From Actinomycetes bacterium (GTDB taxonomy: Bacteria > Actinomycetota > Actinomycetes > Actinomycetales > Cellulomonadaceae): 5,518 bases of DNA. The DNA lies in assembly GCA_023460255.1 (NCBI GenBank), contig JAEWQZ010000293.1, positions 1 to 5,518 on the forward strand, given 5' to 3'. The position numbers and the translations under genes were made by a program. Under the pieces are notes generated by a model. That model made no database searches. It was not told where the DNA came from and was given only the letters and a program-made list of their open reading frames with translations. Positions 1 through 5,518 of the stretch are shown in pieces; positions within the stretch are counted from its first letter, which is position 1; each line of letters begins with the position of its first letter.

Positions 1-1
1 C

Positions 2-421
2 GCCCGGGCCGCCCAGCACTCGGCCGCGGCCCGCGCCGGCACCCACGCACCAGCCCCCGCGGCCCCCACCATCCTCGACGAGGACGACGTGCCACCGCGC
101 AGCCGCGCCCGCCGCGTGCTCCGGGCGTTGGTCGTGCTCGTCCTGCTCGGCGGCGCGGTCGCCGCGGGCTGGCTCGGGTACCGCTGGACGCAGGACCAGT
201 ACTACGTGGGCATCTCCGACGACCGGGTCGCGATCTTCCGCGGCATCCCCCAGACCGTCGGCCCGCTCGTGCTCTCCGAGGTCGTCGAGACCACCGACGT
301 GCGGCTCGACGACCTCCCGCAGTACTTCCGTGACCGCCTGGCGGACACCCTGCCGGCCGCCGACCTCGCGGACGCGCGCGACCGGGTGGAGTCCATCGAA
401 CGTGAGAACCGGCGCCCCTGA
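2..421 (+). CDS. pstP: PstP C-terminal part (PP2C-type Ser/Thr protein phosphatase, 5' truncated)
   Basis: The reading frame is open from the window edge (codons begin at base 2) to TGA at 419-421, giving the last 139 residues. Seen: an Ala/Pro-rich linker, an acidic patch ILDEDD (bases 71-88), a basic RSRARR stop-transfer-like patch, one hydrophobic membrane segment at about bases 125-178, then an outer tail of about 80 residues beginning QYYVGISDDRVAIFRGI. That QYYVG...VA.FRGI pattern after a single membrane segment is typical of the C-terminus of actinobacterial PstP. The metal-binding PP2C catalytic domain would lie upstream and cannot be checked here. Known role: PstP dephosphorylates PknA, PknB and their wall and division substrates at the membrane. 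Identity is supported by its place directly before rodA-pbpA-pknA-pknB. A GTG at base 89 is an internal Val codon, not the start. The tail looks shorter than the roughly 190-residue ectodomain of M. tuberculosis PstP. Confidence 0.88.
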   Translation, partial: ARAAQHSAAARAGTHAPAPAAPTILDEDDVPPRSRARRVLRALVVLVLLGGAVAAGWLGYRWTQDQYYVGISDDRVAIFRGIPQTVGPLVLSEVVETTDVRLDDLPQYFRDRLADTLPAADLADARDRVESIERENRRP

Positions 422-1872
422 TGGCGACGGTCGCGCCGCTGCCGGTCCGTCCCGGACGCACGCTCGAGCTGGGCCTCCTCGTCGTCGCGCTGGCGCTGGG
501 GGTGGGTGCGTACGCGCTCGTCGGGATCTCCACGGCGGGCACGGTGCCGGCGGACATCCTCGGCTACGGGGCGGGCCTCGTCGTCCTCTCGGTCGGGATG
601 CACGTGGTGCTGCGCTGGCGGGCGCCCTACGCGGACCCGGTGATCCTGCCGGTGGTCGTCGCGCTCAACGGGCTGGGCCTGGCGATGATCTACCGGATCG
701 ACGTCGCGTACGAGGCCCGCGAGCGCTACCACGGCTTCGCCGAGCGCCAGCTGACGTGGACGGCCATCAGCATGGTGCTGGCCGCCGTCGTGCTCGTGGC
801 GCTGCGGGACCACCGCACGCTCCGCCGCTACACCTACACCGCGATGGTCGCCGGTCTCGCGCTGCTCGTGCTGCCGCTCGCGCCGGTGATCGGCCGGACC
901 ATCAACGGGGCCCGGATCTGGATCCACGTCGGCCCGGCGTCCTTCCAGCCCGCCGAGCTCGCGAAGATCGCCCTCGCCGTGTTCTTCGCCGGGTACCTCG
1001 TCACGAACCGCGACACGCTCGCGCTCGCCGGGCCCAAGCTGTTCGGCCTCCAGCTGCCGCGGGCGCGGGACCTCGGGCCGATCCTCCTGGCCTGGCTCGT
1101 CTCGCTCGGGCTCCTCGTGTTCGAGCGGGACCTCGGCACGTCCCTGCTGTTCTTCGGCCTGTTCGTCGGGATGCTCTACCTGGCCACCGAGCGGATCAGC
1201 TGGGTGGTCATCGGCGTCGGGCTGTTCGTCGGGGGTGCGGCGCTGGCGTCGCGCGCGCTGCCGCACGTCGCGGCGCGGTTCGAGGTGTGGCTGCACGCCC
1301 TGGACCCCGACGTGTTCGACCGTGACCCCGGCGGGTCGGGCCAGCTCGTCCGCGGCCTGTTCGGCATGGCCAGCGGCGGGCTCTTCGGCACGGGCCTCGG
1401 CCAGGGCCGGCCCGACCTCGTCCCGTACGCCGAGTCCGACTTCATCGTCGCCTCGCTCGGCGAGGAGCTCGGCCTGACGGGTCTGCTGGCGATCCTCGTG
1501 CTCTACGTCGTGCTCACCCAGCGGGGCCTGCGCACCGCCATCGGGGTGCGCGACGGGTTCGGCAAGCTCTTCGCCGGCGGCATGGCCTTCGTCGTCGCGT
1601 TCCAGTGCTTCGTGGTGGTGGGCGGCGTGACCCGGATCATCCCGCTCACGGGCCTGACGATGCCGTTCCTCGCCTACGGCGGCTCGTCGCTGCTGGCGAA
1701 CTGGATCATCGCCGCCCTGCTCCTGCGGGTCTCCGACAGCGCCCGCCGCCCCGCGCCCCTGCCCGGTCGCACGCCCGACGGGGAGCTCGACGGCGGCGCG
1801 GGCGTCGGCCCGGTCCTGCCCGCGGGGTCGGACCAGGAGACCGAGGTCATCACGCTCGGGGGGCGCGAGTGA
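421..1872 (+). CDS. rodA: RodA, SEDS-family peptidoglycan glycosyltransferase (FtsW/RodA/SpoVE)
   Basis: A 483-residue polytopic membrane protein. SEDS proteins polymerise lipid II into glycan strands outside the membrane, paired with a class B PBP; here the partner is presumably the adjacent pbpA product. Seen: about 12 hydrophobic segments spread over residues 15-437, the family motif NGARIWI..GPASFQPAELAK at 162-182, the GLFGTGLGQG loop at 320-329, and ESDFIVASLGEELG at 338-351, whose Asp340 aligns with the essential Asp of the TDFIF motif in other RodA proteins. The end motif PFLAYGGSSLLANW lies at 415-428. Length is close to mycobacterial RodA (about 469) and longer than E. coli RodA (about 370), owing to extra N-terminal segments and a hydrophilic cytoplasmic tail (437-483) ending ETEVITLGGRE. 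ATG overlaps the pstP stop by one base (TGATG). No strong Shine-Dalgarno is visible, so coupling to pstP translation is likely. FtsW is the alternative paralogue, but the pstP/pbpA context favours RodA. Confidence 0.95.
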   Translation: MATVAPLPVRPGRTLELGLLVVALALGVGAYALVGISTAGTVPADILGYGAGLVVLSVGMHVVLRWRAPYADPVILPVVVALNGLGLAMIYRIDVAYEARERYHGFAERQLTWTAISMVLAAVVLVALRDHRTLRRYTYTAMVAGLALLVLPLAPVIGRTINGARIWIHVGPASFQPAELAKIALAVFFAGYLVTNRDTLALAGPKLFGLQLPRARDLGPILLAWLVSLGLLVFERDLGTSLLFFGLFVGMLYLATERISWVVIGVGLFVGGAALASRALPHVAARFEVWLHALDPDVFDRDPGGSGQLVRGLFGMASGGLFGTGLGQGRPDLVPYAESDFIVASLGEELGLTGLLAILVLYVVLTQRGLRTAIGVRDGFGKLFAGGMAFVVAFQCFVVVGGVTRIIPLTGLTMPFLAYGGSSLLANWIIAALLLRVSDSARRPAPLPGRTPDGELDGGAGVGPVLPAGSDQETEVITLGGRE

Positions 1873-3326
1873 ACACCCCCCTGCGCCGCCTGTCCACCGT
1901 CGTGGCCCTGATGTTCCTCGGGCTGATGGTCGCCGCCACCTGGGTGCAGTACGTCCAGGCCCCGACGCTCAACAACGACCAGCGCAACGTGCGCACCCTG
2001 TACCGCGAGTACGGCAACTTCCGCGGGCCCATCGTCGTCGGCGGCCAGGCGATCGCGTACTCCACACCGGTGGACGACTCGTTCGGCTACCAGCGCGTCT
2101 ACGCGAACGGGCCGCTGTACGCCCCGGTGACCGGCTTCTACTCGGTGGTCTACGGCCGGGACGGCATCGAGGAGTGGTTCAACACCGAGCTCAACGGCTC
2201 CGCCGACTCGCTCTTCTACGAGCGCCTCCAGGACCTCGTCACCGGGCGCCAGACGCGCGGCGCGTCGGTCGAGCTCACCATCGACCCGGCGGTCCAGCAG
2301 GCGGCCTGGGACGCCCTGGGCGACCAGCGGGGCGCCGTCGTCGCGATGGACCCGACGACCGGGGCGATCCTCGCGATGGTCTCCAAGCCGAGCTACGACC
2401 CGAACGCCCTCGCGAGCCACGACTTCGACGCCGTCCGGGCCGCGTACGAGGCGGCGCTGGCCGACGCCGGGGACCCGCTCGTCAACCGGGCCATCGCCGG
2501 CGACACCTACCCGCCGGGCTCCACCTTCAAGATCGTCACGGCCGCGGCGGCCCTGGAGAACGGCTACGCGCTCGACACCGCGGTGGCCGCGCCACGGACG
2601 CTGCCCCTGCCCCAGACGTCCCGCGAGCTGTCGAACTTCGGCGGCGCCGCCTGCTCGTCGACCGGCGCGATGACCCTCGCCGACGCGCTACGGATCTCCT
2701 GCAACACGGCCTTCGCGCAGATCGGCATGGACCTCGGGGCGGATGAACTTCGTGCTCAGGCCGAGGCGTTCGGGTTCGACACGCCCCTCAACGTGCCGAT
2801 GACCGTGGCGGAGAGCCATTTCCCCGACGACCCGGACACGCCGCAGACAGCTCTCTCGGCGATCGGGCAGTACGAGGTGCGCGTGACGCCGCTGCAGATG
2901 GCCATGGTGGCCGCCGCCGTGGCGAACGACGGCGTCCAGATGACGCCGTACCTCGTGCAGGCGGTGCGCAGCCAGGACCTCACGGTCGTGGCCGAGACCG
3001 AGCCGAGCGAGCGGGCACGCCCGATCACGGCGGCGACCGCCGCCCAGCTCCAGGAGATGATGCGCGGCGTCGTCGACCGGGGCAGCGGCCGCGCCGCGCA
3101 GATCTCCGGCGTCACCGTCGCGGGCAAGACCGGCACCGCGCAGACGACGACGGACGCCGCGCCCCACGCGTGGTTCACGGCCTTCGCGCCCGTCGAGGCG
3201 CCCCGCATCGCCGTCGCGGTCGTCGTGGAGCACGGTGGCTCGATGGGCAGCGAGGCGACGGGCGGCCAGGTTGCGGCGCCGATCGCCCGGGCCGTCATCC
3301 AGGCCGCCCTCGGGAGCTCGTCGTGA
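1869..3326 (+). CDS. pbpA: PbpA, class B penicillin-binding protein (D,D-transpeptidase)
   Basis: A 485-residue protein starting at GTG 1869, which overlaps the rodA stop by four bases (GTGA); a run of six G at 1858-1863 may serve as a weak ribosome site. It crosslinks peptidoglycan stem peptides outside the membrane. Seen: a single N-terminal membrane anchor at residues about 9-26, a short PBP-dimer/pedestal region (about 45-130) with the PVTGFYS motif typical of actinobacterial PbpA, then the transpeptidase domain with the catalytic tetrad STFK at 218-221 (Ser218, Lys221), SCN at 277-279 and KTGT at 420-423. Length matches M. tuberculosis PbpA (about 491). Cys262 and Cys278 sit in the same spacing as a disulphide I recall from the M. 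tuberculosis structure. It is probably the cognate transpeptidase of the upstream RodA. The frame is open further upstream inside rodA, but the GTG overlap and the membrane anchor immediately after it decide the start. Confidence 0.96.
   Translation: MNTPLRRLSTVVALMFLGLMVAATWVQYVQAPTLNNDQRNVRTLYREYGNFRGPIVVGGQAIAYSTPVDDSFGYQRVYANGPLYAPVTGFYSVVYGRDGIEEWFNTELNGSADSLFYERLQDLVTGRQTRGASVELTIDPAVQQAAWDALGDQRGAVVAMDPTTGAILAMVSKPSYDPNALASHDFDAVRAAYEAALADAGDPLVNRAIAGDTYPPGSTFKIVTAAAALENGYALDTAVAAPRTLPLPQTSRELSNFGGAACSSTGAMTLADALRISCNTAFAQIGMDLGADELRAQAEAFGFDTPLNVPMTVAESHFPDDPDTPQTALSAIGQYEVRVTPLQMAMVAAAVANDGVQMTPYLVQAVRSQDLTVVAETEPSERARPITAATAAQLQEMMRGVVDRGSGRAAQISGVTVAGKTGTAQTTTDAAPHAWFTAFAPVEAPRIAVAVVVEHGGSMGSEATGGQVAAPIARAVIQAALGSSS
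3312..3316 (+). promoter_or_regulatory. Ribosome binding site of pknA
   Basis: GGGAG inside the 3' end of pbpA, six bases before GTG 3323. It supports the GTG that overlaps the pbpA stop as the pknA start and allows initiation independent of reinitiation. Confidence 0.6.
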
Positions 3327-4606
3327 AGCCGGGCGAGGGCGTCGCGCTCGGCGACAGGTACCGCCTGGTGTCGCGGATCGCCGTCGGGGGCATGGGCGAG
3401 GTCTGGGTGGCGCACGACGAGTCGCTCGCCCGGGACGTCGCCGTCAAGGTGCTGCGCGAGGAGTTCGCCGGCGACGAGGGGTTCCTCGAGCGGTTCCGCA
3501 CCGAGGCGCGCAACTGCGCCCAGCTGTCGCACCCCAACATCGCCCAGCTGTACGACTACGGCGAGCAGGCCGGGTCGGCGTTCCTCGTCATGGAGCTGAT
3601 CCTCGGCGAGCCGCTGTCGGACCTGCTCGACCGGGAGCCCGTGCTGCCCACCCGGCGGCTGCTCCCGATCCTCGCGGAGACCGCCCGGGCGCTGCACGCG
3701 GCGCACGTGGCCGGCGTCGTGCACCGGGACGTCAAGCCCGGCAACATCCTCCTGTCCCGCGCGGGCCGCGTGAAGATCACCGACTTCGGCATCTCGACGG
3801 CGACCGGTCGCATCCCGATGACCGACTCCGGGATGGTCATGGGCACCGCCCAGTACCTGTCCCCGGAGCAGGCCATCGGCAAGGCGGCCACGCCCGCGTC
3901 GGACATCTACGCCCTCGGGATCGTCGCGTACGAGGCCATCGCCGGGAACCGCCCGTTCACGGGCCCGACCGCCGTCGACATCGCCGTCGCCCACGTCAAC
4001 ACGCCGGTGCCGCCGCTGCCGACGGACGTCGACCCCGAGCTGGCCACGCTCGTCATGCGCATGCTCGCGAAGGACCCGGAGGAGCGGCCGCGATCAGCGG
4101 CGTCCCTCGCGCGCGTGCTCGACGACATCGCCGTCCGGACCCCGTCGACGGGCATCCCGCCGGTGCTCGGCCGCCACGCGCGCCCGGTCGACGTCGTCGA
4201 CGCGGTCTCCACCGGCGGGCTCGAGCTGACGAGCTTCACGACGCCGATGCACACCCCGCCGAGCTTCCGGGCGCCCGACGGCGACGCCGTCGGCGCCACG
4301 TCCGGGACCACGACGACGCCGTCGACCGGGGCTGCCGCTCTGCGCGAACGCGTCGCACGCCTGACGAGCACCACCACGGGCAGGCGCTGGGGGCAGCTGT
4401 CGCGGCCGCTCGTCGTGCTCGTCCTGATGGTCCTCTTCGCCCTTCTGGGCGCGGCGTTTGCGGATAGTCTGTGGGGTCGGTCGCACTCAGCCCCCCCTCC
4501 GGACGACGCGCGGCCGCCGTCAGTGGTGCTCGCCTCGACCGAACGGGCCCTGCCCCGTGGGATCATCGACGACATCCCCGACACGACGACAGCGAGGGAC
4601 CAGTAG
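3323..4606 (+). CDS. pknA: PknA, membrane-anchored Ser/Thr protein kinase without PASTA domains
   Basis: A 427-residue Hanks-type kinase starting at GTG 3323 (GTGA overlap with pbpA; GGGAG at 3312-3316 is well spaced). Kinase domain at about residues 13-270: glycine-rich loop IAVGGMGEVW (19-28, with Ala in place of the first Gly, as usual for PknA), catalytic Lys42 in VAVKVL, probable helix-C Glu61, HRDVKPGN at 134-141 (Asp136, Asn141), DFG at 154-156, activation loop with Thr167, Ser169 and Thr175, and SPE at 180-182. A Thr/Ser/Pro-rich linker (271-360) leads to one membrane segment (about 362-380) and a short Pro-rich outer tail of 47 residues. The lack of PASTA repeats and the position between pbpA and pknB identify PknA over PknB. 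Known role in actinobacteria: phosphorylates division and wall-synthesis proteins, acting with PknB and opposed by PstP. Length is close to M. tuberculosis PknA (about 431). Confidence 0.94.
   Translation: MKPGEGVALGDRYRLVSRIAVGGMGEVWVAHDESLARDVAVKVLREEFAGDEGFLERFRTEARNCAQLSHPNIAQLYDYGEQAGSAFLVMELILGEPLSDLLDREPVLPTRRLLPILAETARALHAAHVAGVVHRDVKPGNILLSRAGRVKITDFGISTATGRIPMTDSGMVMGTAQYLSPEQAIGKAATPASDIYALGIVAYEAIAGNRPFTGPTAVDIAVAHVNTPVPPLPTDVDPELATLVMRMLAKDPEERPRSAASLARVLDDIAVRTPSTGIPPVLGRHARPVDVVDAVSTGGLELTSFTTPMHTPPSFRAPDGDAVGATSGTTTTPSTGAAALRERVARLTSTTTGRRWGQLSRPLVVLVLMVLFALLGAAFADSLWGRSHSAPPPDDARPPSVVLASTERALPRGIIDDIPDTTTARDQ
4594..4599 (+). promoter_or_regulatory. Ribosome binding site of pknB
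   Basis: GAGGGA inside the 3' end of pknA, six bases before GTG 4606. It decides the pknB start, which otherwise rests only on the family N-terminus (RILGGRYEVGELIGRGG). Confidence 0.65.
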
Positions 4607-5518
4607 TGGCAGACGCTCCCCGGATCCTGGGCGGCCGGTACGAGGTCGGTGAACTCATCGGTCGCGGCGGGATGGCCGAGGTCCACATCGGTCACGACAC
4701 CCGCCTCGGCCGCACGGTCGCCGTGAAGATCCTCCGCTCCGACCTGGCGCGGGACCCGTCGTTCCAGGCGCGCTTCCGCCGCGAGGCGCAGGCCGCCGCC
4801 GCCCTCAACCACCCCGCGATCGTCGCCGTCTACGACACCGGCGAGGACGTGTCGGTCGAGCCGAGCGGCGCCGTCTCGCACGTGCCGTTCATCGTCATGG
4901 AGTATGTGGAGGGCCACACGGTCCGGGACATCCTGCGCGACGGCGCGGCGGTGCCCATCGAGGAGGCCGCCGAGATCACCGCCGGGGTGCTCTCCGCCCT
5001 CGAGTACAGCCACCACGCGGGGATCGTGCACCGCGACATCAAGCCCGCGAACGTCATGCTGACGCCGGCGGGTGCGGTGAAGGTGATGGACTTCGGCATC
5101 GCCCGCGCGATGGCCGACGCCGCCGGCACCATGACCCAGACGCAGGCCGTCATCGGCACCGCGCAGTACCTCTCCCCGGAGCAGGCGCGCGGCGAGGCCG
5201 TGGACTCCCGCTCCGACCTGTACTCCACCGGGTGCCTGCTTTTCGAGCTGCTCACCGGCCGCCCGCCGTTCGTGGGCGACTCCCCGGTGGCCGTCGCCTA
5301 CCAGCACGCCCGCGAGGTCCCGCAGCCGCCGAGCGCGTTCGCCTCGGACGTCCCCGAGACGCTCGACCGCATCACCATGAAGGCCCTGGCCAAGGACCGC
5401 GACCACCGCTACGCGTCGGCCGCGGAGTTCCGGGCGGACCTCGAGGCCGCGCTGCGCGGCGGGCACGTCGGCGCCCCGGCCCTCGGGGCCGCCGCGGGCG
5501 GTGCCGCACTCGGTGCCG
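4606..5518 (+). CDS. pknB: PknB, Ser/Thr protein kinase (3' truncated by window end)
   Basis: The frame starts at GTG 4606, sharing one base with the pknA stop (TAGTG), and stays open to the window end, giving 304 residues. GAGGGA at 4594-4599 lies six bases upstream as a good ribosome site. Seen: an almost complete Hanks kinase domain with glycine loop IGRGGMAEV (18-26), catalytic Lys41 in VAVKIL, helix-C Glu60, HRDIKPAN at 142-149 (Asp144, Asn149), DFG at 162-164, activation loop TMTQTQAVIGTAQYLSPE (175-192) with Thr177 and Thr179 matching the paired autophosphorylation Thr of mycobacterial PknB, and a C-lobe ending near residue 285. After that an Ala/Gly-rich linker begins. The membrane segment and extracellular PASTA repeats expected of PknB would lie downstream and are not seen. 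Known role: binds muropeptide/lipid II signals through PASTA repeats and phosphorylates wall and division regulators. Order after pknA and the TQT loop favour PknB over other STPKs. Confidence 0.93.
   Translation, partial: MADAPRILGGRYEVGELIGRGGMAEVHIGHDTRLGRTVAVKILRSDLARDPSFQARFRREAQAAAALNHPAIVAVYDTGEDVSVEPSGAVSHVPFIVMEYVEGHTVRDILRDGAAVPIEEAAEITAGVLSALEYSHHAGIVHRDIKPANVMLTPAGAVKVMDFGIARAMADAAGTMTQTQAVIGTAQYLSPEQARGEAVDSRSDLYSTGCLLFELLTGRPPFVGDSPVAVAYQHAREVPQPPSAFASDVPETLDRITMKALAKDRDHRYASAAEFRADLEAALRGGHVGAPALGAAAGGAALGA

Noticed and set aside
202..1296. Long open frame on the minus strand (364 codons) opposite pstP/rodA
   Set aside because: Composition is Arg/Glu/Asp/His-rich low complexity, the pattern produced by the reverse complement of GC-rich coding DNA; rodA on the + strand explains the region fully.
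1605..1868. Upstream extension of the pbpA frame inside rodA
   Set aside because: The extra 88 residues are low-complexity Arg/Pro-rich and out of frame with rodA; the GTG at 1869 immediately precedes the expected membrane anchor.
3170..3322. Upstream extension of the pknA frame inside pbpA
   Set aside because: Out-of-frame Arg/Gly-rich sequence; GTG 3323 has a good ribosome site and gives the family's normal N-terminus.
2756..3994. Minus-strand open frame of 412 codons opposite pbpA/pknA
   Set aside because: Its translation has no recognisable motif and crosses the junction of two clearly real genes; it is a GC shadow.
3235..4467. Alternative + strand frame of 410 codons over pknA
   Set aside because: Arg/Ala/Pro-rich out-of-frame translation of pknA; no motif and no ribosome site.
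3907..5466. Minus-strand open frame of 519 codons opposite pknA/pknB
   Set aside because: Although long, it is antisense to two kinase domains with intact catalytic motifs and has shadow-type composition.
1..5518. A new or accessory system (mobile element, CRISPR, defence island, RNA gene)
   Set aside because: The window is wholly filled by five core housekeeping genes in their conserved order; no inverted repeats, arrays, integration sites or non-coding gaps were seen.

Overview
This is a GC-rich, fully coding stretch of an actinobacterial chromosome. Third codon positions are mostly G or C and GTG starts are frequent. Gene order and protein features match the conserved pstP-rodA-pbpA-pknA-pknB cell-wall/division signalling operon found near oriC in Mycobacterium (Rv0018c-Rv0014c), Streptomyces and Micrococcales. 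The protein style (short PstP ectodomain, RodA and PbpA sequence character) suggests a Micrococcales member such as a Cellulomonas-like genus. That genus-level guess rests on general impression, not on a search.

Layout, all on the + strand with no intergenic space: (1) bases 2-421, the C-terminal end of the PP2C-type Ser/Thr phosphatase PstP (juxtamembrane linker, one membrane segment, short outer domain; the catalytic domain lies before the window). (2) 421-1872, RodA, a SEDS-family peptidoglycan glycosyltransferase. (3) 1869-3326, PbpA, a class B penicillin-binding transpeptidase. (4) 3323-4606, PknA, a membrane-anchored Ser/Thr kinase without PASTA domains. (5) 4606-5518, the kinase domain of PknB, cut by the window end before its expected membrane segment and PASTA repeats. 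Every junction is an overlap of 1 or 4 bases (TGATG, GTGA, GTGA, TAGTG), so the cluster should be one transcript with translational coupling.

Functionally, RodA (glycan polymerisation) and PbpA (crosslinking) form a probable SEDS-bPBP synthase pair. PknA and PknB are the kinases that sense wall state and phosphorylate division and wall proteins, and PstP reverses their action. I see no mobile element, CRISPR, RNA gene, terminator or clear promoter, and no sign of an undescribed system. The observations worth a second look are fine-scale: a TEVI element at the RodA C-terminus that may be a kinase target, differences in kinase activation-loop and PbpA Thr positions from the mycobacterial versions, and two local clusters of unusual A/T-ending codons.
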